64,000 nt of DNA from Sphingobium sp. JS3065 (GCF_026427355.1 NZ_CP102664.1:372001-436000); one strand, 5' to 3'; shown: positions 31,524 through 42,742, numbered from the stretch's first letter. Numbers and translations: made by a program. Notes: a model not told the origin generated them from the sequence alone.

Positions 31524-32036
31524 ATGGCAAGGCTTGAAGAGATTCGAAACGGCGCGTCGGTGCGGGGCATCGCCTCGCCCCAGGCGGCCCAGATCCTTTC
31601 CGTAGACTGGATCGGGGATCAGGCGATCAATGTCGTCTACCGCGATCTGAACGGCGCCGTGGCTGAGGCCGTGCTCTATCGCGACGACGAATATCGGCTT
31701 GAAGTCGAGGTCAACGGGCGGCCTTGGTCGTTCGACGGAGATGGCGCATTGCTGCGCCTGGTCACCGAGGCTAATCGGATCAAGCTGGCGCATTATTTCG
31801 ACCCTTATCTCGCGATCCACACCAGCCTTGTCGATCCGCTGCCGCACCAGATTTCGGCGGTTTATGGCGAGATGCTTCCGCGTCAGCCACTACGCTTCCT
31901 GCTGGCCGACGATCCTGGTGCGGGCAAGACGATCATGGCCGGCCTGCTGATCAAGGAGTTGATCGCGCGCAGTGATCTCGAGCGCTGTCTGGTGGTCGCG
32001 CCGGGCAGCTTGGTCGAGCAATGGCAGGACGAGCTA
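31524..32036 (+). pseudogene. Defence helicase, N-terminal fragment cut by IS630
   Basis: The first 171 codons encode the N-terminus of a SNF2-type DEAD/DEAH helicase: MARLEEIRNGASVRGIASPQ, then LPHQISAVYGEML (Q-motif area) and Walker A ADDPGAGKT (128-136), followed by [16 protein letters not shown] (motif Ia). The insertion at the TA dinucleotide at 32035-32036 adds VT and a stop. Joining to 33195 with one TA restores the frame exactly, giving a 1172-aa protein. Alone this fragment cannot hydrolyse ATP productively. ATG at 31524 is preferred. Confidence 0.88.
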
Positions 32037-33131
32037 GTCACCTGAATCCGAAGTTCGGCTCATTGTTTTTTGGCAGAAGCGTCTGACCGAGGCGAGGATA
32101 TCGTCGGCGGATTTGACCCATTTGTAGGGCTTGGGTTTTTCGTTGTGAGCGGCGATGAAGGCGGCGATATCGGCTTCGAGTTCGGCCGTTGAGCGGTGGA
32201 CGGCTCGCTGCAATTGCTTGCGCGTCAACTCGGCGAACCAGCGTTCGACCTGATTGATCCACGATGCTGACGTCGGCGTGAAGTGCACGTGCCAGTGCGG
32301 ACGACGGGCGAGCCAGGCCTTGATCCGGGGCGTCTTGTGGGTGGCGTAGTTGTCCATCACAAGGTGGACCTCGGGGCCTTTGGGCATTGCCGCATCGATC
32401 TGCTTGAGAAAATCGAGGAACTCTGTCGCGCGATGCCGCTTGTAGCATTTTCCGATCACGGCGCCCGTGGCAATGTCGAGCGCGGCGAACAGCGATGTCG
32501 TGCCGTTGCGGACGTAGGTATGGGTGCGTCGCTCGGGTATGCCGGGCGCCATCGGCAATACCGGCTGTTCGCGATCGAGTGCCTGGATTTGCGATTTCTC
32601 GTCCACGCATAGCACCACCGCACGGTTCGGAGGTGACAGGTACAGCCCGACGATGTCCTGCACCTTGTCGACGAACAGTGGATCACTCGACAGTTTGAAC
32701 GTCTCCGAGCGGTGCGGCTGCAGGCCGAATGCGACCCAGATACGGCGGATCGTCGTGTGCGACAGACCAGCCTCCGCCGCCATCGAACGGATCGACCAAT
32801 GCGTAGCATCCTTGGGCGTGGTGTTCAGCGTGCGCTCGATTACTTGCGCGACTTGCGCATCGCTCACCGTGCGCGGCCGACCCGCCCGATACTCGTCGGT
32901 CAGCCCTTCAACGCCGGCTTGCGCAAAACGACGACGCCACTTGCCGACCGTGTGCTCGTGAACCCCAAGCCGCTCGGCAACCTCCTTGCTCTGCAGCCCG
33001 TCCGCGCAAAGCAGGACCATCCGGCAGCGGTCCGATAACGAGCGAGGTGCCTTGTGACGCCGCACCTGCGATTCCAGAAACGTGCGTTCAGCGGCACTCA
33101 ATGCCAACACGTCCGCCTGACGACCAACCAT
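32034..33131 (-). CDS. IS630-family transposase
   Basis: This 365-aa protein has an N-terminal helix-turn-helix region ([20 protein letters not shown], then a second HTH at [10 protein letters not shown]) and a DDE catalytic domain with [19 protein letters not shown] and [11 protein letters not shown] supplying the acidic triad. The stop codon TAG is not inside the element: its TA is the target duplication and the G is the first flanking base, so the C-terminus depends on the insertion site. Length is typical for unsplit IS630 transposases. No disruption is seen, so the element may be active. Confidence 0.94.
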   Translation of the reverse strand: MVGRQADVLALSAAERTFLESQVRRHKAPRSLSDRCRMVLLCADGLQSKEVAERLGVHEHTVGKWRRRFAQAGVEGLTDEYRAGRPRTVSDAQVAQVIERTLNTTPKDATHWSIRSMAAEAGLSHTTIRRIWVAFGLQPHRSETFKLSSDPLFVDKVQDIVGLYLSPPNRAVVLCVDEKSQIQALDREQPVLPMAPGIPERRTHTYVRNGTTSLFAALDIATGAVIGKCYKRHRATEFLDFLKQIDAAMPKGPEVHLVMDNYATHKTPRIKAWLARRPHWHVHFTPTSASWINQVERWFAELTRKQLQRAVHRSTAELEADIAAFIAAHNEKPKPYKWVKSADDILASVRRFCQKTMSRTSDSGD

Positions 33132-33192
33132 CCATGCCTCCTGCCACCACCAAGAAGCATATACAATGTAACTTATTTCAGTTCCAGGTGAC
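32037..33192 (-). mobile_element. IS630-family insertion sequence with TA target duplication
   Basis: The element is 1156 bp and its ends begin GTCACCTG on both sides, followed by partly matching inverted-repeat sequence. TA flanks it at 32035-32036 and 33193-33194, the hallmark of IS630/Tc1-mariner insertion. It interrupts the defence helicase in the opposite orientation. Confidence 0.93.
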
Positions 33193-33194
33193 TA

Positions 33195-36100
33195 GGTCAG
33201 AAGTTCAATCTCGAATTCGACATCCTCACCCGTGACATGATCGAGACGTCACGGTCAGGTAACCCGTTCGAGGACCGAAACCGGCTGATCGTGCGCCTCG
33301 ATGTCCTGGCCAGGAACGAGGAGTTGCAAGAAAAACTGGCGAGCGCCCGCGAGTGGGATCTCATCATCTGCGACGAAGCGCATCGCATGTCGGCGACCTA
33401 TTTTGGCGGTGACGTCAAATACACCAAACGCTACCAAGTCGGTCAAAAGCTCGGCGAAGCGTGTCGCCACCTGCTGCTGATGTCGGCCACGCCGCACAAC
33501 GGCAAGGAGGAGGATTTCCAGCTTTTCATGGCGCTCCTCGACGGGGACCGTTTTGAGGGACGCTTCCGCGACGGCGTTCACTACGCCGACACCGCCGACA
33601 TGATGCGCCGCCTCACCAAGGAGGAACTGCTCCGCTTCGACGGTCGACCGCTGTTTCCGGAACGCCGGGCGTACACCGTCAAATATCAGCTCTCCGAGCT
33701 GGAGGCGGCGCTCTATACCGCCGTCACCGAGTATGTGCGAACCGAGATGAATCGGGTGCAGCGCTTCGCCGAAGGAGACGGAAAGAAGCGCAACAATGTC
33801 GGCTTCGCCCTGCAGATTCTCCAGCGGCGCCTCGCCTCATCGCCGGCGGCTATCTACCAGTCGCTCAAGCGCCGGCGCGAGCGGCTTGAAAACGAACTCG
33901 GGGAAGCGCGCCTTGCCGCCAAGGGCCGCCGTGCGGGCTTTACCGCGCCGGACGTAAACGCCGACATCCTCAAGAATATCGAGGAATATGGCCAGGACGA
34001 GATCGACGACCTCGAAGACCTGATCGCGACCGGCGCGACGACTGCAGAGACGGTTGAGCAGCTCGCGCTGGAAGTTGAGACGCTCAAAGGCCTGGAGACC
34101 ATGGCGCTTGGCGTCCTGCGTTCCGGCCTCGACGCCAAATGGACGCAGCTCAATCGTATCCTCGACGATGATCTGATGGTCGATGCCGACGGCAATCGTC
34201 GCAAGCTGATCATCTTCACCGAGCCCAAGGACACGCTCCATTATCTGGTGGACAAGGTCCGCGCTCGGCTCGGCAATCCTGATGCGGTCGATGTGATTCA
34301 CGGCGGCGTGTCGCGGGAAGAGCGGCGCAAGGTCATCGAGCGGTTCATGCAGGATCGCGACATGCTGGTGCTCATCGCCAACGATGCGGCCGGCGAAGGT
34401 GTGAACCTTCAGCGCGGCCATCTCATGGTCAACTACGACTTGCCCTGGAATCCCAACAAGATCGAACAGCGTTTCGGCCGTATCCACCGGATCGGCCAGA
34501 CCGAAGTCTGCCACCTGTGGAATCTGGTGGCGGCCGATACCCGCGAAGGCGAAGTGTATGCCCGGCTTCTTGAAAAGCTCGAGGCGGCGCGCGAAGCCTT
34601 GGGCGGCCGCGTTTATGATGTCCTGGGCGAACTTTTCGAGGGCGTCGCGCTCAAGGATCTCCTGTTTCAGGCCATCCAGTATGGCGAGCAGGAGGACGTC
34701 AAAGCCAGGCTATTCCGTCAGGTCGATGGCGCGGTCGATCAAGGTCACCTGCTTGAGTTGCTCCAGCGGCGCGCGCTGACCAACGACACCATGCCCGAGG
34801 CCAAGGTCGAGGAGCTGCGCCTGGAGATGGAGCGCGCCGAAGCCCAGCGGCTTCAACCGCACCATGTCCAGAGCTTCTTCGTCGAAGCTTTCCAGCATCT
34901 GGGCGGCAAGATGAAGCGCCGGGAGGAGGGGCGTTGGGAAATCACCCATGTTCCGGTCCGGATCCGCGAGCGGGATCGCCAGATCGGGACCGGCGCGCCG
35001 ATCCAGAAGAAGTATGAGCGCATCTGTTTCGAAAAGGGCCGGATCAACCAGCAACCGGTCGCGACATTCGTGTGCCCGGGGCATCCATTGCTCGAAGCGG
35101 TGATCAGTATCGTGCGCGAGCAATATGAGCAGATCATGCGTCAGGGCGCGATACTCGTCGACGACCTTGATGCGGGGACTGACCTGTCCGCGGTGTTTCT
35201 TCTTGAGCACAGTATTCAGGATGGCCGGGCGACCAGCGCGGGCAAGCCGCATGTGGTGTCTCAGAAGCTTCAATTCGCCTCGATCAACAAGGCCGGGGAG
35301 GCCGTCAACGCCGGCATCGCGCCGCACCTCAACCTGCGCCCTGCGACCCCTGAGGAGATCGCCTGCGTTCAGGACGTCCTCCACGAAGACTGGCTGACCA
35401 CCGAGCTGGAAAAGACGGCCGTGCGGTTCGCGACGGTCGAACTGGCGCAGGCTCATGTGGCCGAGGTCAAGGCGCGCCGCTTGCCCGAGATTGAGAAGGT
35501 CGAGCGCGAGGTGCGCGCCCGCCTCAAGAAGGAGATCAACTACTGGGACTCGCGGGCGTTCGAACTGAAGGAAGAAGAGAAGGCCGGTAAGAAGACGCGC
35601 TTGAGCTGGCAAAACGCCCAACGGCGCGCCGAGGACCTAGCCGAGCGCCAAAAGCGGCGCATGGATCAGCTCGAACAGGAGCGGTTCATTTCATCGCAGC
35701 CTCCCAGGGTGCGGGGCGGGATGGTTGTACTCCCGCGCGGCCTTCTAGACGCGCGCGCCATTCCAGGCACAGACCCTGCCAAGGGAGCGCCACCTCCGTT
35801 CTCGGCCGATGCCGAGGCGCGTCGCGTCATCGAGCTGGCTGCGATGGAAGCGGTAATTGCGACGGAGCGGGCGCTGGGCAACGTGCCCAGCGATGTGTCC
35901 GCGCAGAAGGTGGGCTATGATATCGCGTCCTACGATCCCGCGACGAAACATCTGCGCTTCATCGAGGTCAAGGGCCGTATCCACGGCGCCGATAGCGTGA
36001 TGATCACCCGACAGGAGGTAATCACCTCGCTCCATGAGCCGGAAAAATATATCCTCGCTATTGTTCAGGTTGAGAATGGAATTGCGCAGGCGCCGCGCTA

Positions 36101-36200
36101 TCTACATGGCCCGTTATCGGACCATGAGCCTTCGTTTGAGGCAACTGCAATACAGTTCGACCTCGCAAAGCTACTCTCCCGATCAGGACTGCCCTTATGA
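33195..36200 (+). pseudogene. Defence helicase, C-terminal fragment with DUF3883-like domain
   Basis: This continues the helicase interrupted by the insertion. It holds motif II DEAH (IICDEAHRMS), motif III MSATPHNG, and the C-terminal RecA-like domain with LIIFTEPKDTL, VIHGGVSREERR, LIANDAAGEGVNLQ and motif VI EQRFGRIHRIGQ. A long coiled-coil-rich region follows (from about 35440). The end carries a DUF3883-like nuclease-fold: KVGYDIASYDPATKHLRFIE with VKGR immediately after. An ATG at 33237 could allow translation of the C-terminal part, but without Walker A it would be inactive. Overlaps the next gene by ATGA. Confidence 0.87.
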
Positions 36201-36643
36201 GTGAAGAGAATTTGACCCAAGAGCCGCGCGGCCATTCTGTCGTGTATTCCTTTTTCAACAGGTGGGAAGCGCCACTGAAATCGGGGAAGGTCCATGTCTT
36301 CTTTCGAAAGCGCTTTCCGTCGAAGCTGCCTGACCGGGTCTACTTCTACATTGGCGCACCCGTCATGGCAGTCGTAGGCAGTGCGAAAGTAACGAAGATA
36401 GAGCGTGTAAGCGCAAGTCAGGCGCTCACCCTCGCCGCCCGAGGCTGCATACCCGAAGTCGAACTCGCTAAATATCTCGCTGGCAGAGATTCCGTTGGCG
36501 CGATCTATATGGAAAGCTTCGAGTTCTTCAATCATCCAGTTAGCGCGGACGATATTTCGAGCAGGATGGTCTTTTCGCCACCTCAGAACTTCCAAAATCT
36601 GAGCGCACAAGATGAGCAAATGTTAGTGGAGATGGGGCGTTGA
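36197..36643 (+). CDS. Small PUA/ASCH-like protein in helicase-methylase operon
   Basis: This 148-aa protein starts in the ATGA overlap with the helicase stop and ends in a TTGA overlap with the methylase start, so all three are translationally coupled. The middle resembles a PUA/ASCH fold: [39 protein letters not shown] and [15 protein letters not shown] and EVE-type domains bind nucleic acids or modified bases, which would suit a modification-linked defence system. The fold call is by pattern only. No catalytic residues are evident. Confidence 0.6.
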   Translation: MSEENLTQEPRGHSVVYSFFNRWEAPLKSGKVHVFFRKRFPSKLPDRVYFYIGAPVMAVVGSAKVTKIERVSASQALTLAARGCIPEVELAKYLAGRDSVGAIYMESFEFFNHPVSADDISSRMVFSPPQNFQNLSAQDEQMLVEMGR

Positions 36644-39429
36644 CCGTAAAGAAGCTTATCGAGGTGGCGTTGCCCCTCGAAGCAATCAATGCTGCGTCGG
36701 CCCGCGAGAAGTCGATACGACACGGGCATCCCTCCACCCTACACCTGTGGTGGGCGCGGCGCCCGTTGGCGGCTTGCCGGGCGGTGCTATTCGCACAGTT
36801 GGTCGACGATCCGTCCAGCCATCCTGAGGTTTTCACGACGGAAGCCGCGGTCGACGTGGAGCGGGCACGCCTGTTCCGGATCATTGAAGATCTCGTTGTG
36901 TGGGAAAACTCCGCCAACGAAGAGGTGCTTGAACGGGCGAGGATCGAGATTCGGCGAAGCTGTGATGGCCGTCTGCCGCAAATTTATGATCCTTTCTCAG
37001 GGGGCGGCTCGATCACGCTAGAGGCGCAGCGGCTTGGTCTGCCAGCGCAGGGCTCTGATCTCAATCCGGTCGCGGTGATGATCGGAAAGGCGTTGGTCGA
37101 GCTGCCCTCGCTATTCTAAGGGCAAGGCCCGATCCATCCCGGACCTCAAGACCGCATTTATTACCGAAACGCTGAAGGCTTGGCGGAAGACGTGCGTTAT
37201 TACGGTGAGCGTCTGCGGGATCTTGCTTTTCAGCGGATCGGTCATCTCTATCCCAACGTGACGTTGCCCGATGCATACGGTGGTGGCGAGGCCATCCCAA
37301 TCGCATGGATATGGTCGCGAACGGTGCCGAGCCCTGACCCCGCCTTCTCCGGTGCCCAGGTTCCGATCGCCTCATCGTTTCTCTTGAGCGCTAAGCCGGG
37401 GAAGGAAGTTTGGATTCAGCCTGTCGTCGATAAGGCCTCGATGACCATCTCCTATGAAATCAGGCGCGGTGGAACCAAGACCGAGCTGGCCAGGGCGAAG
37501 GAAGGCACAAAGGCCGGGCGAGGTGCCAATTTCCGGTGCTTGCTCTCTGATACTGCAATCACGCCCGATTATGTGAAGAGCATCGGACGTGCCGGTCGCA
37601 TGGGCCAAGTGCTAATGGCGATCGTCGCGGAAGGCAAAAATGGTCGAGCTTATGCAGCTCCGACGCCTGAACAGGTTAATGCTGCCTTCGCGGCCAAACC
37701 GAAATGGAAGCCGACAACAAATCTACCCAATGATCCAAGAAATTTCTGGACTGTCGATTACGGTCTAACGACTTTTGGTGATCTGTTCACAGATCGCCAG
37801 CTTGTAGCCCTGACAACATTTAGCGATCTAGTTCACGATGTACGGGCTATTATCGAGAAGGATGCCTTGGCATCCGGAATGCTAGATGACCACGCGCGTT
37901 TAGCCGACAGCGGCAAAGGCGCTAAGGCGTATGCAGAGGCGGTGGCTGTTTACCTAGGCTTCCTTACCGGCCAACTTGCCAATCATTGTTCAACCATATG
38001 CGGGTGGAACGCGCCCAATCAGCAAATGCGCTCGACCTTCGCCCGCCAGGCTATCCCGATGACTTGGGATTTTGCCGAAGTTAATGTATTTAGCACCTCA
38101 AGCGGCAGCTATCACAGCCTCTTCAGCCGTATGGTGAAGGGGTTTGAGGCCATTGGTGCCGGCGTGCAGCAAGCATGTGTAACTCAGGCCGATGCACAGA
38201 GCCTATCGTACAATGCGGGAACAGTCGTCTCCACCGATCCGCCTTATTACGACAATATTGCTTATGCCGATCTGTCAGACTTCTTTTTCTGTTGGATGAA
38301 GCCGTCTCTGAAGGAAGTGTATCCCGATCTTTTTGGGCTCCTCGTCACACCGAAGGCTGATGAGCTTGTTGCCACCCCTTATCGGCATGGTGGTCGCGAG
38401 GCCGCTGACACATTCTTTTTGCAGGGAATGAGGCGGGCAATTACGACTATGGCTCAGCAGACGTCGGCTGATTTCCCGACGACCATATATTATGCCTTCA
38501 AGCAGAGTGAGGTGGAGCAGGAGGGTATAAGCTCTACTGGTTGGGCCACGTTCATTCAGTCTATCGTCGAGGCTGGCTACGCAGTGGTGGGAACATGGCC
38601 ACTTCGGACCGAGAAGCCGGGGCGGATGATCGCCGTTGGAACTAACGCGCTCGCTAACTCAGTGGTGCTGGTCTGTCGTAAGAGAGACATTGCTGCAGAG
38701 GCGATCACGAGAGCCGAATTCATCCGCGCGTTGAAGCGGGAGCTACCGCCCGCAATTTCTGAATTGCAATCCGTGAGCATCGCGCCTGCGGACATGCCGC
38801 AGTCGGCGATCGGCCCCGGCATGGGGATTTTCTCTCGTTATGGCGCCGTCTTGGAGTCGGATGATACGCCAATGACCGTCAAAGTCGCCTTGCAGCTCAT
38901 CAATCGTGAGCTGGATGAATACCTTGGCGGCATCCAAGGCGAATTTGATCCCGACACCCGCTTTGCGATTACATGGTTTGAGCAAAACGGTTTGAAGGCA
39001 GGTGATTACGGCACCGCGAACTCCATCGCTCAAGCACGCGGTGTGTCGGTCGAAAGTGTCCGCCATGCTGGGATCGTTGAAGGTCAAGCCGGCAAAGTTC
39101 GCATCCTCGCGCGCGACGAGTTGGACGACACCTGGGACCCTGCAGCAGATGGCCATCTGACAGTCTGGGAGGCGTGCCAGCATCTCGTTCGCGCGCTCGA
39201 GAATGACGGTGAAGCCAGTGCAGCGTTGCTCTTGAAGAAGCTGGGATCGGAGATGGCAGAAGCCGTCAAGGATCTGGCCTATTGCTTGTACGGCATCTGC
39301 GAGAAGCGAGCCGATGCCAAGGAAGCCACTTCTTACAATGCATTGATCGCCGTCTGGACCGAGCTTACCCGGCAGGCGGCGGCAATCCACGACACGGGTG
39401 GCGATCGCCAGACCCGGTTGGATCTCTGA
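36640..39429 (+). pseudogene. DUF1156-type DNA methyltransferase with in-frame stop
   Basis: The reading starts at TTG 36640 in the overlap with the previous gene. The N-terminus [20 protein letters not shown] and [17 protein letters not shown] is diagnostic of DUF1156, followed by the SAM-binding DPFSGGGS motif. A TAA at 37117-37119 interrupts the same frame after residue 159. Downstream the frame resumes with GQGPIHPG and GLAEDVRYYGERLRDLAFQR, which is the normal continuation, and later carries the catalytic TDPPYYDN. Because both halves share a frame, this is a nonsense change and not a frameshift. Full length would be 929 aa. Adenine or cytosine specificity cannot be told. Confidence 0.85.
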
Positions 39430-39442
39430 GGGGTACGAGTAA

Positions 39443-42400
39443 ATGGCCAAAAGTACGCGCCAGCAAGTGTTTGAAGGTATGGAGCTGCTGCCCGAGGCGC
39501 TGATCCCTTTTGTGGAAAAGCGGCTGGAGAGTTCGCTTAAGGGGCATTGGCAGGTCCAGGTGCTGGAGAAGCTGCCCGGCCTGCGCCCCAACGGCAAAGG
39601 CGAAGTGGGCTGGGATCAGGCCGCCCTCTTCAACGCCATGGACCGCTTCTGGATGGACGCGTTCAAGGCCGTGCTGGGTCGCGCCGAGCGATCTTTGGTC
39701 AATGAGTTGGTCGACGTCCGCAACAAGCTCTCGCACAACGAGACCTTCACTTACGATGACGCCGAGCGCGCGCTGGACTCCATGCGCCGTCTGATGGAGG
39801 CGATCAGCGCTGGCGAGACGGCCGAGCAGCTCTCCAGGATGCGCGATACGATCCTGCGCACGAAATTCACCGAGCTTCAGCGCAATGAGGAGCGTCGCAA
39901 GACGCAGCGGCTGGATATCTCCGTCGAGACCGTTGCTGGCCTGCTTCCCTGGCGCGAGGTGGTCGAGCCCCACCAGGACGTAGCCACCGGCGAGTTCCAG
40001 CAGGCCGAATTCGCGGCCGACCTCGGCAAGGTTCATACGGGCAGCGCTCCGGCAGAATACCGTGATCCGCAGCAATTCTTCAGCCGGACCTATCTGACCG
40101 AAGGCTTAAGTACGCTGCTTGTAGGTGCCGCCAAACGCCTGTCGGGCGGTGGCGGTGATCCGGTTGTCGAGCTGCAAACCAACTTTGGCGGCGGCAAGAC
40201 CCACTCGATGCTGGCGCTCTATCATATGGCTGGCGGTACGCCGGCGCAGGATCTGTCGGGTCTCGATCAACTGCTCGATGAGCATGGTCTGGCGGTCCCG
40301 GCCAAGATAAATCGCGCCGTTCTGGTCGGAACGTCGCGCGGGCCGCAGGACGTTCTCAACGCCACTGGCGACAGGAAAATCCGCACGACCTGGGGCGAGC
40401 TGGCATGGCAGCTCGGTGGCGAAGACGCCTTCGACATGATCGCGGAGAATGACGCGAAGGGCATCGCGCCTGGGTCGAACCTCCTCGAGGAAATCTTCAA
40501 CAAATACTCGCCGTGCCTGATCCTGATCGACGAATGGGTCGCCTATCTGCGCCAAATCTACCGGGTCGAAGGTCTCCCGTCCGGCTCATTTGACGCCAAC
40601 CTGTCGTTCGTCCAGTCGCTGACCGAAGCCGTGAAGGCGAGCCCGGGCACATTGCTGGTGGCGTCGCTGCCCGCGTCGCAGATCGAAGTCGGCGGCGAAG
40701 GTGGCCAGGAAGCTCTGGCTCGGCTGAAGCAGACCTTTAGTCGCGTGGAATCGTCATGGCGTCCGGCTTCGCAGGAAGAGAGCTACGAAATCGTTCGCCG
40801 TCGGCTCTTCAAGCAGATCCCCGGCGATAAATTCCATCACCGCGATAATACGCTCAAGCAGTTCGCCAAGCTTTATCGCGAGAACTCGAACGACTTCCCG
40901 CAGGGCTGCGCCGACGAAGATTATCGTCGAAAGCTGGAGAAGGCCTATCCCATCCATCCGGAGCTGTTCGATCAGCTCTACACGAGCTGGGGCTCGCTGG
41001 AAAAATTTCAGCGTACGCGTGGCGTTCTGCGGCTTATGGCGCAGGTCATCCACGAATTGTGGATGAACGGTGACCCGTCCGTGATGATCATGCCTGGCAG
41101 CGTCTCAGTCAGTTCGCCGCGGGTGGAACCCGAACTGCTGCACTACCTCGATGTCAGTTGGCAGTCGATCATCGCGGCTGACGTCGATGGCACGGCCGCC
41201 ACGCCGTACAAAGTCGATCAGTCCGCGCCGAACCTCAATCGCTACTCAGCGACGCGGCGCGTGGCCCGGGCGATCTTCATGGGTACGGCACCGACGCATC
41301 AGCAGCAGAATACGGGCCTCGACGACAAGCAGATCAATCTGGGCGTCGTCCAGCCCGGCGAGCGCCCTGCCATCTTTGGCGACGCGCTGCGGCGGCTGAC
41401 CAATCAAGCCAAGTTCATGCACGCCGATCTGGGGCGCTACTGGTACTCGATGTCGGCCAGCCTCAACCGCATCGCGGCGGATCGTGCCGCGCAGCTTGAA
41501 AGCGCGCTGGTCCTGATGACCATCGACAATGAGCTGACGAAATACATCAACGGCATCGCTGACCGTGGTCATTTCGACGCCGTGCAGGTGGCGCCCTCGA
41601 CCTCCGCGGAGGTGCCCGATGAGGCAGGTGGCGTTCGCGCTGTCGTGCTGGGTGTCGCCCATCCCCATACCGGACGCGACGGATCCGAGGCGCTGACCGA
41701 GGCCAAGGAGATATTGATCCAGCGCGGCAGCACGCCGCGCGTCTATCGTAATATGCTGGTTTTCATCGCTGCGGAGGCACGTCAGCTCGACAACCTCAAG
41801 GATGCCGTCCGCTCGGCCTTGGCCTGGGGCGAGATCGTCCGCGATACGGATCGGCTCAACCTGACCCAGAGCGACAGCGCGCTGGCCAAAGCGAAGCTCA
41901 CCGAGGCGAACGAGACCGTCAAGACACGCCTGAAAGAAGCGTGGTGCTATCTTCACTATCCGGTCCAGGAGAGCGCGCAGGCCGAAGTCGAGTGGGTTTC
42001 GGGCAAGGTGCCAGCCCAGGACGGTCTTCTTGCGCGGGCGAGCAAGAAGCTGGTGGCGGAGGAGGGGTTGCTCCCCGAGCTTGGCCCCACTCGCCTTGAC
42101 CGGGATCTCCAGAAATACATCTGGAACGGCAAGCCGCATCTCTCGCTCAAGGATCTGTGGGAATATCTGAACCGCTACACCTACCTGCCCCGGCTTAAGA
42201 ACCAGGCTGTGCTGGTGAAGACGGTGCAGGCCGCCATTGCGGGGATGCTGCCCGGGCCGTTTGGTTTTGCGGAGCGGTGGGACGACAAGACCGACACCTA
42301 TCTAGGACTGGCGATCGAGCGCGCCACCAACGCCGCCGTTGTGATCGATAGCGACAGTGTCATCATCAAGCCTGACGTGGCTGAAGCGCATCGCGCGGCG

Positions 42401-42742
42401 CCGGTGCAGCCCGGTTCGCCCACCGTCCCAGGCGCTCCCGCCAGTCCAGAAGGTGCGCCACCGATCGCCGGTCCCGCAGATGGAACGCCGGATACCCCGC
42501 CGCCGGAGCGCAAGCCGACCCGGTTCCTAGGAACCGTCATGATCTCGGCCGAGCGACCGGCGCGGGAAATTCATCAAATCGTCGAAGGTATCGTAGAGCA
42601 ACTCACGACGATCCCCGGCAGCGTAGTTTCGCTCAAGCTCGAAATCGACGCCGACGTTCCATCAGGTTTAGACCGAGCCAAGGTCCGGACGTTGATTGAA
42701 AATGCGAACACCCTCGGGTTCATAGACAAATCTGTTGAATAA
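39443..42742 (+). CDS. Swt1-HEPN/DUF499 ATPase of helicase-methylase-ATPase system
   Basis: This 1099-aa protein begins with a Swt1-type HEPN domain with the RNase signature R93-x4-H98 (VRNKLSHNE). A DUF499 P-loop ATPase follows: LQTNFGGGKTHSM (Walker A near 248-254) and CLILIDEWVAYLRQ (Walker B). A proline/alanine-rich linker near residue 1000 and a small C-terminal domain (EIHQIVEGIVEQLTTIPGS) end it. DUF499 ATPases recur beside DUF1156 methylases and DUF3883 helicases in defence loci. The HEPN domain could be the toxic RNase output. This gene is intact while both partners are broken. Confidence 0.82.
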   Translation: MAKSTRQQVFEGMELLPEALIPFVEKRLESSLKGHWQVQVLEKLPGLRPNGKGEVGWDQAALFNAMDRFWMDAFKAVLGRAERSLVNELVDVRNKLSHNETFTYDDAERALDSMRRLMEAISAGETAEQLSRMRDTILRTKFTELQRNEERRKTQRLDISVETVAGLLPWREVVEPHQDVATGEFQQAEFAADLGKVHTGSAPAEYRDPQQFFSRTYLTEGLSTLLVGAAKRLSGGGGDPVVELQTNFGGGKTHSMLALYHMAGGTPAQDLSGLDQLLDEHGLAVPAKINRAVLVGTSRGPQDVLNATGDRKIRTTWGELAWQLGGEDAFDMIAENDAKGIAPGSNLLEEIFNKYSPCLILIDEWVAYLRQIYRVEGLPSGSFDANLSFVQSLTEAVKASPGTLLVASLPASQIEVGGEGGQEALARLKQTFSRVESSWRPASQEESYEIVRRRLFKQIPGDKFHHRDNTLKQFAKLYRENSNDFPQGCADEDYRRKLEKAYPIHPELFDQLYTSWGSLEKFQRTRGVLRLMAQVIHELWMNGDPSVMIMPGSVSVSSPRVEPELLHYLDVSWQSIIAADVDGTAATPYKVDQSAPNLNRYSATRRVARAIFMGTAPTHQQQNTGLDDKQINLGVVQPGERPAIFGDALRRLTNQAKFMHADLGRYWYSMSASLNRIAADRAAQLESALVLMTIDNELTKYINGIADRGHFDAVQVAPSTSAEVPDEAGGVRAVVLGVAHPHTGRDGSEALTEAKEILIQRGSTPRVYRNMLVFIAAEARQLDNLKDAVRSALAWGEIVRDTDRLNLTQSDSALAKAKLTEANETVKTRLKEAWCYLHYPVQESAQAEVEWVSGKVPAQDGLLARASKKLVAEEGLLPELGPTRLDRDLQKYIWNGKPHLSLKDLWEYLNRYTYLPRLKNQAVLVKTVQAAIAGMLPGPFGFAERWDDKTDTYLGLAIERATNAAVVIDSDSVIIKPDVAEAHRAAPVQPGSPTVPGAPASPEGAPPIAGPADGTPDTPPPERKPTRFLGTVMISAERPAREIHQIVEGIVEQLTTIPGSVVSLKLEIDADVPSGLDRAKVRTLIENANTLGFIDKSVE

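Noticed and set aside
36640..37180. Frameshift in the DUF1156 methylase
   Set aside because: Both halves are in the same frame and the intervening codons fit the family, so a single nonsense codon explains the break.
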